Assembly: GCF_019913785.1 (NCBI RefSeq)
Contig: NZ_JAIOHK010000026.1
Span: forward strand, 54,340 to 118,339
Reading direction: 5' to 3'
DNA length: 64,000 nt
Source: Altibacter sp.
GTDB taxonomy: Bacteria; Bacteroidota; Bacteroidia; Flavobacteriales; Flavobacteriaceae
In this document: one piece after another, positions 51,881 through 60,536 of the stretch
Numbering within the stretch: position 1 is the first letter of the stretch
Layout: every line of letters begins with the position of its first letter
Notes under the pieces: generated by a model
Told to the model about the DNA's origin: nothing
Database searches by the model: none
Seen by the model: only the letters and a program-made list of their open reading frames with translations
Translations under genes and position numbers: made by a program

Positions 51881-52131
51881 AGTATGATTTACGACATTGT
51901 GTCACTAAAAGTAGCAATTACAATGTTTTTGCTGTATTAATATTTATATTTTTTTTTTGAAATTCCCCAAAAACACAGGGAATTCCGAAGCAACTTCACC
52001 CCCCATAAGTCAAGAGTTGTGCCAGTCTGTTAGCGGCATCCCAATTTGACATTAAAACCGGAGGCATATTTTTTAAATACAAGTGTAACAATTGGTAACT
52101 TGCTACATCTTTAGATTAAACAAATGTTTTT

Positions 52132-52692
52132 TTGACGCTAACCGAACAACATATTAATTCGTTACTCGCTCTTTGTCAGAAAGGAAATCAGCTAGCACAG
52201 GTTGAAGTCTACAACCGTTATCAACGCGCCATGTACAATACCGCGCTTCGTATCGTGAAAAACACCGCTGAAGCAGAGGATATTATGCAGGAATCGTTTA
52301 TTACGGCCTTTGCAAAACTTCATACCTTTAAAGGAGATGCCTCATTTGGTTCGTGGTTAAAAAGAATTGTGATAAACAATAGTATTTCACAGTACAGAAA
52401 GTCACAGCGTTTTATGGAAATTCACGATGATAGATTCCCCGATACGGCGGAAGAATCATTACCCATGGAGCTGCTTGATCAAGAGGAAGTCCCGCTAAAA
52501 GCAAAGCAATTGCTCGCCTGCATGGAAGAATTGCACGATAGCTATCAACAAATTCTAACGCTTCATTATATTGAAGGCTATGATTATGAAGAGATCTGTG
52601 AGATTCTGAAAATAAGTTATGCAAATTGCCGAACACTTATTTCCCGCGCCAAAGAAAGTTTACGAAAAAAAATAGTAATGCACCATGAATAA
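52132..52692 (+). CDS. ECF-type RNA polymerase sigma factor
   Basis: RYQRAMYNTALRIVKNTAEAEDIMQESFITAFAKLHTFKGDASFGSWLKRIVINNSISQYRK; HYIEGYDYEEICEILKISYANCRTLISRAKESLRKK. TTG start. Confidence 0.92.
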   Translation: MTLTEQHINSLLALCQKGNQLAQVEVYNRYQRAMYNTALRIVKNTAEAEDIMQESFITAFAKLHTFKGDASFGSWLKRIVINNSISQYRKSQRFMEIHDDRFPDTAEESLPMELLDQEEVPLKAKQLLACMEELHDSYQQILTLHYIEGYDYEEICEILKISYANCRTLISRAKESLRKKIVMHHE

Positions 52693-53230
52693 AGAGTACA
52701 TACATACCATTTTTAAACGTTTAGAAGGCACCTTCGACGTGGAGGAAACACCAAGCGGACACCAAAAAAGGTTTTTGGAGAAATTACATGCTGAAAAGCA
52801 CACTCGTAACAACCCAAAATGGTGGAAACCACTGTCTATAGCCGCTTCTGTGTTGGTTATCTTCGGAATAGGGTTTACCTTTCTGAATACGCCAAGCATT
52901 GAAGCAGCCGAACTGGCAAGTGTCTCTCCCGAAATGGAACAAACACAAACTTTTTTTACCACAACCATCAACAAGGAGCTTCAAACATTAAAAAACTTTG
53001 ATGCACCCGAGACAAAAGCCCTCGTGGACGATGCCTTAAAACAAATGGAAGTGCTAGAAGTTCAATACGAAAAACTAAAAGTAGATTTAGTAGAAAGTGG
53101 CAACGATAAACGCGTTATCTACGCTATGATCACTAATTTCCAAAGCAGAATTGAACTACTAGAACAAGTAATAACCACCATAGAAGAAGTTAAAAATCTA
53201 AATAACACTAAAAATGAAACCACAATCTAA
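52685..53230 (+). CDS. Single-TM protein, putative anti-sigma factor
   Basis: Cytosolic N-term, TM WWKPLSIAASVLVIFGIGFTFL, helical extracytoplasmic domain; overlaps sigma gene by 8 bp. Confidence 0.65.
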   Translation: MNKEYIHTIFKRLEGTFDVEETPSGHQKRFLEKLHAEKHTRNNPKWWKPLSIAASVLVIFGIGFTFLNTPSIEAAELASVSPEMEQTQTFFTTTINKELQTLKNFDAPETKALVDDALKQMEVLEVQYEKLKVDLVESGNDKRVIYAMITNFQSRIELLEQVITTIEEVKNLNNTKNETTI

Positions 53231-54302
53231 ATTACTGATACTCCTTTTATTGTTGCCGGCGATGCTTTTGGCAAACCACGGCCCCTTTAAAGGAAAATAT
53301 ACAAAAGAGAAGAAAATAAAGAAGGAATACTCCGTTAACGCAAATGCGGGGTTGGAGGTTGATAATTCGTACGGAAATATAGAGATCACCACCTGGAATG
53401 AAAACCGAACGGTGATCGAAGTGCACATTTTAACAAATGGAAATGATGAAGAGGAGGTTCAAAAACGGTTGGATGAAATCACTGTCGATTTTTCCGGAAA
53501 TGCCTCACTGGTAAGTGCAAAGACCCGATTTGGCGATAAAAAAGGTAGCTCTTGGAGTTGGTGGGGAAAGAAAAACAAAAATATCTCGATTGAAGTACAT
53601 TATACCATTAAATTGCCTGTTACGAATTCGGTAGACCTTGACAATAACTACGGCGCTATAAATCTGAATCGGTTGGAAGGCAATGCCAAGATCAATTGTG
53701 ACTACGGTCAGTTAATCATAGGAGACCTCATGGCAAATAACAACTATCTAAATTTCGATTATACAAGCAAATCTACAATTGCTTATATGAAAAGCGGAAA
53801 AATTGATGCCGATTATTCGAGCTTCACGCTGGACAAGGTTGGTAATTTGGAGTTGAATGCAGATTATACCAATTCGGAAATAGGCGAAGCCAATGAGGTA
53901 AACTACAACTGTGACTATGGAAAAGTAACAATACACAAGGCTGTGAATATTCTTGGACGTGGTGATTATGTGAGCAACCGAATTGGGTCTGTAAGCGGAT
54001 CCTTGAACTTGAATACCGACTATGGATCTATAGTTGTGGACCGGCTCACGGGAACCGCTAAAAACGTCACCATCAATGCCGACTATACAGGAATTAAATT
54101 AGGTCTAGCGAGTAATTACTCCTTCGATTTTACCGTTCAACTGTCGTATTGCGGTATGAAAGGGGAAGAATTGGTTACCATGTTGAAATCCTCTTCAGAA
54201 AATAGTCAGAAAATGTATTCCGGGTATCACGGTAGTAAGAACTCGGGCAATATCGTTAATATAGACTCCGATTACGGAGGCGTAACCTTTTTCAGAAACT
54301 AA
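53214..54302 (+). CDS. Exported DUF4097-like beta-helix/adhesin-type protein
   Basis: Signal peptide ...LLLLLPAMLLANHG; repeated ~20-aa rungs with DYG/DYT motifs (INCDYGQLIIGDL, IDADYSSFTL, LNADYTNSEIG, YNCDYGKVTI, LNTDYGSIVV, INADYTGIKL). Confidence 0.75.
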   Translation: MKPQSKLLILLLLLPAMLLANHGPFKGKYTKEKKIKKEYSVNANAGLEVDNSYGNIEITTWNENRTVIEVHILTNGNDEEEVQKRLDEITVDFSGNASLVSAKTRFGDKKGSSWSWWGKKNKNISIEVHYTIKLPVTNSVDLDNNYGAINLNRLEGNAKINCDYGQLIIGDLMANNNYLNFDYTSKSTIAYMKSGKIDADYSSFTLDKVGNLELNADYTNSEIGEANEVNYNCDYGKVTIHKAVNILGRGDYVSNRIGSVSGSLNLNTDYGSIVVDRLTGTAKNVTINADYTGIKLGLASNYSFDFTVQLSYCGMKGEELVTMLKSSSENSQKMYSGYHGSKNSGNIVNIDSDYGGVTFFRN

Positions 54303-54317
54303 TTAACACACAACCTT

Positions 54318-55052
54318 ATGAACACACTAGTTAAAATTACACTTGCCATTTCACTTACCCTACTTGGTCATACCGAATTATTGGCTCAATGGGGTAGCAA
54401 AAAAGTGGTGGGTAACGGAAATGTGGTAACAAAGACTGTTAACACATCAGATTATGCGGGTATTCAGGTCGTTGGATCCATGGACGTACACTTGCAAAGA
54501 GGCGCTGAAGGCACTATTGCTGTGACCACCGACGAAAACTTACAGGAATATATCATTGTTGAAGTGAAAGAGAATAATATGTTGGTGATTCGAACTGAAA
54601 AGAACACCAGCTTGAAAACTAAAAAGGGGATACATATAACAGTCCCGTATGAAGATATTTCTGAAGTATCCTTAGTGGGTTCGGGGGATATTGATTCGAA
54701 GGATACAATTACGGCTTCCCAACTTGAAGTTTCCTTAACAGGATCGGGTGATATGGTGCTCACAGTCGATGCGGCCGATATAAATGCCAAGTTGACCGGT
54801 TCCGGTGATTTGGACCTTTCGGGAAAGGCAGCAAATTTAGAAATAAAAATAAGTGGAAGCGGTGATTATAAAGGAGCCTCCCTTATAGCAGATAATGTAC
54901 AGGCCTATGTATCGGGGTCGGGAGATGCAAAAGTTTATGCAAAGAAACACATAAAAGCCCGTGTTAACGGCTCGGGAGATATTCGGTATGCCGGAAACCC
55001 TGAAAAGAGTGATACTAAGGTCTCAGGCTCGGGCACCATTAAATCGATGTAA
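54318..55052 (+). CDS. Head GIN domain-containing protein (DUF2807)
   Basis: GSGDI...LTGSGDM...LTGSGDLDLSG...ISGSGDYKG...VSGSGDAKVYA...VNGSGDIRYAG...VSGSGTIKSM; signal peptide. Confidence 0.9.
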   Translation: MNTLVKITLAISLTLLGHTELLAQWGSKKVVGNGNVVTKTVNTSDYAGIQVVGSMDVHLQRGAEGTIAVTTDENLQEYIIVEVKENNMLVIRTEKNTSLKTKKGIHITVPYEDISEVSLVGSGDIDSKDTITASQLEVSLTGSGDMVLTVDAADINAKLTGSGDLDLSGKAANLEIKISGSGDYKGASLIADNVQAYVSGSGDAKVYAKKHIKARVNGSGDIRYAGNPEKSDTKVSGSGTIKSM

Positions 55053-55062
55053 CCGTATCACA

Positions 55063-55093
55063 AAAAAAAGCCGCTTAGAAAGCGGCTTTTTTT
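55063..55093. terminator. Bidirectional intrinsic terminator
   Basis: aaaaaaaagccgcttagaaagcggctttttttatt. Confidence 0.8.
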
Positions 55094-55110
55094 ATTTGGT
55101 ATGTTTTGCA

Positions 55111-56505
55111 TCAGTCTAATTGAATGGTGAAGGCTCCATTCGCAATTTGATACACGGTAGGATCCTGTCCTGTGGTATCAATGGCACTAAACTCGAAGGT
55201 GCCTTCAATAATTTTTTCCGTTGTATCGTAACTCACAATGGACAAGGTCCCAGTAACCGATTTAAAATTTCTCGGATCGGTAGTGTCGGGTATATACAGT
55301 GCAATTTTTTCGTCTCCCACAGTTAGATCGGTAGTCATTTGATACATTCCAACCTCGATTGCTTCAGGGAATGTTAAGCGTAAAAATTGCGCATTTGTAG
55401 TATCTTCAGTAGTAATCCATACTGTTGGAATTCCACTAACCGGTGTTTGTACAATATCGAGCATATCGGGCATATAGCTTTCTCCATCAATTTCGGCTAC
55501 TAATACGTTGGTAATATCTCCTGAATTGGCAATATAATCGACTACAAATCCGGCTTCGGTAATTTGATGAACGGCCGGGTCTGTTCCTAACGGATCGGAT
55601 GCTCTAAAATTAAATTGTGCCCAAAGTTTTCCGGTCGTTGTTCCAAATTCGAGAATTCGGATAGATCCCGGACTGGAAGTAAGGTCCTCACCGCCAGCTC
55701 CATCATTGTACATGGCTATTAATTTGGTTCCATTGGAAATGGATTCCATATCCCATGGCCCTCCTACTCCCTGATTTTCAGGAATATCTACTCTAATTGT
55801 TGCGCCCGCTGCGTTGGTCGCCACTACGTTCAGCATTGGAACACCCGCAATCGTAACTTGTGTTACCGTAAGGGTTTCGGCAATAAAATCCACACCATCT
55901 ACCTTGGCAAAGAAAATATCATCCACGCCTCCGTCTCCATTGTCTTCAATGGTATATTCAATAGTGTTAAAAGCTCCTGAGGTAACTTCAACTGTTTCAA
56001 TAACCGGATCACCATTACCGTCTAGAACAGGATTGCCTTCAGCATCTAATTGCATTCGGCCTCCAACAAAATTAAAAGTCCCGGTGACCGTCAACAATTC
56101 AGTATCCATTTCAGTTAGGGTCACTTCTCCGGTTCCGCCGAAAGCAACAAAAGAAATATATGGATTGACAGGTGTATTGGAATCAATATAGGTACCAAAC
56201 GTTTGTGTACCAGTACCCGCCGTTAGGTCAAAGGTGCCAACCCCTGCTCCGGCAATAGAAAGTGAAATACTTTCTCCTGTAGTGGTTTTTAATCCTGTGA
56301 TCACCAATACGTCGCCCGATAAGACTCCGCTGGCTGTTTCCGCCAAAAAGTCTTGGCCATTCACCTTGGCTTTAAACTCGCCTTCGGCAGCAGTATTTGG
56401 GTCATCCTGTTGGAAGGTTCCCTCCAAGGGTTCGTTATCACAAGCAGTAAACTGAAATGCAAGAAAGGCGACAAGCAAATAGTTTAATAGTTGAAATTTT
56501 TTCAT
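55111..56505 (-). CDS. Lipoprotein with three tandem DUF6252-like domains
   Basis: MKKFQLLNYLLVAFLAFQFTACDNEP; repeated openings FKAKVNGQDFLAET / FFAKVDGVDFIAET / LVAEIDGESYMPD and closings DPAVHQITEAGFVVDY / DPTVYQIANGAFTIQLD. Confidence 0.75.
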   Translation of the reverse strand: MKKFQLLNYLLVAFLAFQFTACDNEPLEGTFQQDDPNTAAEGEFKAKVNGQDFLAETASGVLSGDVLVITGLKTTTGESISLSIAGAGVGTFDLTAGTGTQTFGTYIDSNTPVNPYISFVAFGGTGEVTLTEMDTELLTVTGTFNFVGGRMQLDAEGNPVLDGNGDPVIETVEVTSGAFNTIEYTIEDNGDGGVDDIFFAKVDGVDFIAETLTVTQVTIAGVPMLNVVATNAAGATIRVDIPENQGVGGPWDMESISNGTKLIAMYNDGAGGEDLTSSPGSIRILEFGTTTGKLWAQFNFRASDPLGTDPAVHQITEAGFVVDYIANSGDITNVLVAEIDGESYMPDMLDIVQTPVSGIPTVWITTEDTTNAQFLRLTFPEAIEVGMYQMTTDLTVGDEKIALYIPDTTDPRNFKSVTGTLSIVSYDTTEKIIEGTFEFSAIDTTGQDPTVYQIANGAFTIQLD

Positions 56506-56554
56506 AAGTAGTAAGTTTTCTCTGGTAATAACCGCAAACATAAGTAAAAATTGT

Positions 56555-57874
56555 CTATTTGTTATTTTTTCTTGGCACTCTAAGAAGTAAAATTACCCCT
56601 ATCACAAAAAATGTAACTAAGAATAATATCGAGTTCCGCATACTGCCCGTAACCTGATCAATGATACCATACACCAGCATTCCAATGACAATACCAATTT
56701 TCTCGGCTACATCATAAAAACTAAAATAAGAGGTTGTCTCGGTAGTTTCGGGTAAAAATTTAGAATAGGTAGATCTGGAAAGGGCTTGAATTCCACCCAT
56801 TACCAATCCAACAATTCCGGCAGTCATATAAAACTGAATAGGTGTTTCAATAAAATATGCTATGATACAAATAAGTACCCAAATACCGTTGATAACAATA
56901 AGCGTTGGGATATTTCCAAATCTTTCAGAAGATCTGGAGGTAATCGTGGCTCCTACAACAGCCACTAATTGAATAATAAGGATACTTACAATAAGCCCAA
57001 TGGTTTTCTCATCGTTTCCTCCCCAAGCAATCTCCTGCTCCCCAAAATAGGTGGCCACCAGCATTACAGTTTGGACCGCCATGCTGTATACAAAGAAGGC
57101 CGCTAAATAGCGTTTTAATTTTATATTTTCTGAAAGTGACCGATAGACCCCTCGTAATTCTTTGAAGCCATTAAAAAGGATCTTTCGGGTGACCCTGTGT
57201 CCCGAAGAGACACCCTTTGGTAGATAATAGAAGGAATATTGACTAAAAGCGATCCACCAAACACCGACCGTGATAAAGGAAATTTGCATGGCCTTCATAC
57301 TGGCTGCATCTCCTTCACCCAAACCAAAGAGTTCGGGCTTCATCACCATTAATAAATTGAATAGGAGCAAAACGACGCTCCCAATATATCCTAGTGAATA
57401 TCCTTTAGCACTAATTCGATCCTGTTGCTCAATATGGGCTACATCGGGTAAATAGGAATTATAAAACACCAAACTACCCCAGAAACCTACTAGTCCTAGA
57501 AAGTAAAAAAGTAAGCTTATCACAATGCGGTCCAGATCGAAGAAATACAATCCAATGCAGGATAAGGCACCCAGATAACAGAAAAATCGCATAAACGCCT
57601 TTTTGTTACCCACGTAATCGGCGATCCCGGAGAGTAATGGCGAAATAAAAGAAACCATCAAAAATGCGGCGGCTGTGGTATAACTAATTAAAGGGGTACT
57701 CCGAATTGCGCCTCCAAAGATCGTAACGGTTTCTATTCCAGCCGTTTTAAACAGCGCCTGATAATAAATGGGAAATATGGCCGAAGCAATTACCAAACTA
57801 TATACTGAGTTTGCCCAGTCATAAAACGCCCAGGCGTTTAATAACTTCTTACTTCCTTTTGCTAATTGCCCCAT
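56555..57874 (-). CDS. MFS transporter, UMF1/Atg22-like
   Basis: LLNAWAFYDWANSVYSLVIASAIFPIYYQALF; LSPLLSGIADYVGNKKAFMRFF-type motif; 12 TM-like segments. Confidence 0.9.
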   Translation of the reverse strand: MGQLAKGSKKLLNAWAFYDWANSVYSLVIASAIFPIYYQALFKTAGIETVTIFGGAIRSTPLISYTTAAAFLMVSFISPLLSGIADYVGNKKAFMRFFCYLGALSCIGLYFFDLDRIVISLLFYFLGLVGFWGSLVFYNSYLPDVAHIEQQDRISAKGYSLGYIGSVVLLLFNLLMVMKPELFGLGEGDAASMKAMQISFITVGVWWIAFSQYSFYYLPKGVSSGHRVTRKILFNGFKELRGVYRSLSENIKLKRYLAAFFVYSMAVQTVMLVATYFGEQEIAWGGNDEKTIGLIVSILIIQLVAVVGATITSRSSERFGNIPTLIVINGIWVLICIIAYFIETPIQFYMTAGIVGLVMGGIQALSRSTYSKFLPETTETTSYFSFYDVAEKIGIVIGMLVYGIIDQVTGSMRNSILFLVTFFVIGVILLLRVPRKNNK

Positions 57875-57891
57875 AAAGTGGTATCGTTAAA

Positions 57892-57921
57892 TAGTAAAAA
57901 TCCCGCTAAAGCGGGATTCTA
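57892..57921 (-). terminator. Intrinsic terminator downstream of M48 peptidase gene
   Basis: Minus strand AATCCCGCTTTAGCGGGATTTTTACT. Confidence 0.7.
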
Positions 57922-57947
57922 AAGTAGTAAATAAATTTAAGAAGGGA

Positions 57948-58769
57948 TTATTTTTTAAATGAGGTTACCCCAAACTTCCTTGCCTCGGCTTTCGCGGCCG
58001 GTGCCCAACTTGTAATATTGCTAATTCGGGTGTCACTGGATGGGTGGGTACTCAAAAATTCGGGTGGTGCACTACCGCTTGCACTAGCTTTCATTCGTTG
58101 CCACAATTCGGCTGCAACCATGGGGTCGTAACCTGCAATTGCCATAAGTGTTAGGCCAATTTTGTCTGCCTCACTTTCATGATTTCTACTAAACGGCAGC
58201 ATCACTCCTACTGTGGTACCTAATCCATAATAGGTGTTAAACGCTTCTTGGTTCTTCGGGTCCTTGCTTAAAGCAATATTTCCAGCAACAGCACCTAAGG
58301 CCTGATATTGTGCAGCGCTCATTCGTTGTTGCCCATGGTTGGCCAGTGCGTGTGCTACTTCATGACCCATAATTGCGGCAATCCCGGCTTCATTCTTCGC
58401 AATGGGTAAGATTCCCGTATAAAAAACAATCTTTCCTCCCGGCATACACCAAGCATTGACAGCCGGATCGTCCACTAAGTTATACTCCCATTGGTAATCG
58501 TTCAAATATCCCGCATACCCATTCGCGGTTAACCAACGTTCGGAGGCAGTGGCTATTTTCTGTCCAACCGACTTAATACGCTGTGCATCGGCTGTTCCGG
58601 TAATTACCTTGTGTTCGCCTAAAAACTGATCGTATTGCTGAAATGCCATCGGAAATATCTGCGAATTCGGAACCAATGCCATGGTCTGCTTACCGGTAAA
58701 AGGATTGGTAGTACAGGCTATAGATACTGCTGCCAAGACAACAAAGGAAATAATAATTTTAAATTTCAT
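57948..58769 (-). CDS. M48 family metallopeptidase lipoprotein
   Basis: ACTTNPFTGKQTMALV; HEVAHALANHGQQRMS (HExxH); SRNHESEADKIGLTLMAIAGYDP. Confidence 0.93.
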   Translation of the reverse strand: MKFKIIISFVVLAAVSIACTTNPFTGKQTMALVPNSQIFPMAFQQYDQFLGEHKVITGTADAQRIKSVGQKIATASERWLTANGYAGYLNDYQWEYNLVDDPAVNAWCMPGGKIVFYTGILPIAKNEAGIAAIMGHEVAHALANHGQQRMSAAQYQALGAVAGNIALSKDPKNQEAFNTYYGLGTTVGVMLPFSRNHESEADKIGLTLMAIAGYDPMVAAELWQRMKASASGSAPPEFLSTHPSSDTRISNITSWAPAAKAEARKFGVTSFKK

Positions 58770-58981
58770 GCTAATAGTGTTTTAATTATGGTTTAAAAAT
58801 AAGATTTAAATTTTCAATTGAAATAAAAAAGTCGGAAAACCGATGCCCGGCTTTATATTTTTTTGAAAGGCCAAAAATAATGCCAAAAATGTAATTCATG
58901 CAAGTGGTAAAATTATAATTAAACACATACTTTTAAAGAATGGAACAACTTTTGTAATAGAATCCAAAAAAACAAATTCTT

Positions 58982-59494
58982 ATGAAACATCTTATTCTTT
59001 TATTCGCTGCTTTTAGCACTATTTTATTTACCTCTTGTGAAGGAGACCCGGGACCTCCGGGTGCGCCTGGCATAAACATACTGGGACAGGTTTTTGAAAC
59101 CACCGTCGATTTTACAGCTTCCAATAATTATGAACAATTAGTTGTATTCCCTTCTAATATAGAAGTTTATGAAAGCGATGCCATTTTAGTGTATTGGCTG
59201 GAAGATGTAATTCCGGATAACAGTGGAGGAACCATTGATGTTTGGAGTCCCCTACCTCAGACCATTTATGTAAACGAAGGATCATTTCAATATACTTTTA
59301 ATCATACATTTTTGGATGTCCTACTATTTCTTCAAGGCGACTTTGATCTCGGCCTGTTAGGAAACGGTTTTACCAACGACCAAACCTTTCGGATTGCAGT
59401 AGTTCCGTCAGAATTTGGCAAAACAAGCATGAGTATGGAAGCATTATTGCAAGCCCTTCAAATTGAAACAAATCAAATACGCACCCTCGATTAG
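58982..59494 (+). CDS. Hypothetical lipoprotein with short collagen-like Gly-X-Y tract
   Basis: MKHLILLFAAFSTILFTSCEGDPGPPGAPGINILGQVFETTVDF. Confidence 0.75.
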   Translation: MKHLILLFAAFSTILFTSCEGDPGPPGAPGINILGQVFETTVDFTASNNYEQLVVFPSNIEVYESDAILVYWLEDVIPDNSGGTIDVWSPLPQTIYVNEGSFQYTFNHTFLDVLLFLQGDFDLGLLGNGFTNDQTFRIAVVPSEFGKTSMSMEALLQALQIETNQIRTLD

Positions 59495-59496
59495 CA

Positions 59497-59979
59497 ATGA
59501 AGCACGTCTTTTTCTTAGTAGTAACAAGCATTTTGTTAAGCTGTAATTCTTCGGCACAAAACAAAAAGGAAACGAAGCATTTTCCCATTAGTAAAACAGA
59601 AGCTGCATGGAGAGCTAGTCTCACCGAACTTCAGTACTACGTCTTGCGCGAAGAAGGTACAGAACGGGCTTTTACCAGTCCGTTGAATAAAAACTACAGC
59701 CCCGGAACCTATGTATGCGCTGCTTGCAAGACCCCACTCTTTAAAAGTGAGCATAAGTTTGATAGTGGCACAGGGTGGCCGAGCTTTGATCGTGAAATTA
59801 AAGGAAATGTGGCATTTTCAACCGACCACAACATAGGCTATGCACGTACCGAAGAGCACTGCGCTAACTGTGGCGGGCATTTGGGTCATGTATTTGATGA
59901 TGGCCCCAAGAAGACGACCGGAAAAAGACACTGTATCAATGGTGCTGCTCTCGATTTTATTCCTTCAAAAGATGAATAG
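59497..59979 (+). CDS. msrB: Peptide-methionine (R)-S-oxide reductase MsrB, exported/lipoprotein form
   Basis: N-term MKHVFFLVVTSILLSCNSSAQ; YVCAACKTPLFKSEHKFDSGTGWPSF, CANCGGHLGHVFDDGPKKTTGKRHCINGAAL. Confidence 0.93.
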   Translation: MKHVFFLVVTSILLSCNSSAQNKKETKHFPISKTEAAWRASLTELQYYVLREEGTERAFTSPLNKNYSPGTYVCAACKTPLFKSEHKFDSGTGWPSFDREIKGNVAFSTDHNIGYARTEEHCANCGGHLGHVFDDGPKKTTGKRHCINGAALDFIPSKDE

Positions 59980-60373
59980 TAAAAAATATCCAATTCAGAA
60001 GACAGAAGCCCAATGGCTGGAAGAGCTTGGTCCTGACAGATATCGCATTCTTCGAGAAAAAGGAACTGAACGTCCTTTTACAGGAGAATACAATCTTAAT
60101 TTTGAAAATGGCAGCTATGCCTGTGGTGCGTGTAGAACTCCGCTTTTCGAAAGTAATAACAAGTTTGACAGTGGCTGTGGATGGCCCTCTTTTGATGAAT
60201 CAATTAAAGGCTCGGTGGAATACATCAAAGATGCATCCCACGGAATGATCCGTACCGAAATAGTCTGTGCAAATTGTGGAAGTCATTTGGGTCATGTATT
60301 CAATGATGGGCCCACCAGTACAGGACAACGGTATTGTGTAAATTCGGCCTCCGTAGATTTTCAGAAAAAATAA
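59972..60373 (+). CDS. msrB: Peptide-methionine (R)-S-oxide reductase MsrB, cytoplasmic form
   Basis: ATG at 59972 overlaps previous stop by 8 bp; YACGACRTPLFESNNKFDSGCGWPSF, CANCGSHLGHVFNDGPTSTGQRYCVNSASVDF. Confidence 0.93.
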   Translation: MNSKKYPIQKTEAQWLEELGPDRYRILREKGTERPFTGEYNLNFENGSYACGACRTPLFESNNKFDSGCGWPSFDESIKGSVEYIKDASHGMIRTEIVCANCGSHLGHVFNDGPTSTGQRYCVNSASVDFQKK

Positions 60374-60393
60374 AAAATTCGATTTCAAAAACA

Positions 60394-60438
60394 AGACGTC
60401 AAATCCGAAATATCATTTTTTGAGTTTGACGTTTTTTA
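60394..60438 (+). terminator. Intrinsic terminator downstream of msrB pair
   Basis: gACGTCAAAtccgaaatatcattttttgagTTTGACGTtttttac. Confidence 0.6.
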
Positions 60439-60536
60439 CATCTCAAATAATTTGTGATTTGATTTTTGGAATATGGAATTTTTCTTTTTGAATTTTGTAA
60501 TTTCGTGTCTTTATATTACTGACTTAATTACAGAAC

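Noticed and set aside
51942-51959. Long T tract upstream of lon as a possible terminator
   Set aside because: Located upstream of both divergent genes with the hairpin on the wrong side; no gene for it to terminate.
52020-52038. TGCCAGTCTGTTAGCGGCA as a heat-shock-type operator for lon
   Set aside because: Only the outer 4 bp are clearly palindromic; too weak without comparison.
59840-59971. N-terminal extension of the second msrB ORF
   Set aside because: It is the out-of-frame translation of the first msrB; the real start is the ATG at 59972.
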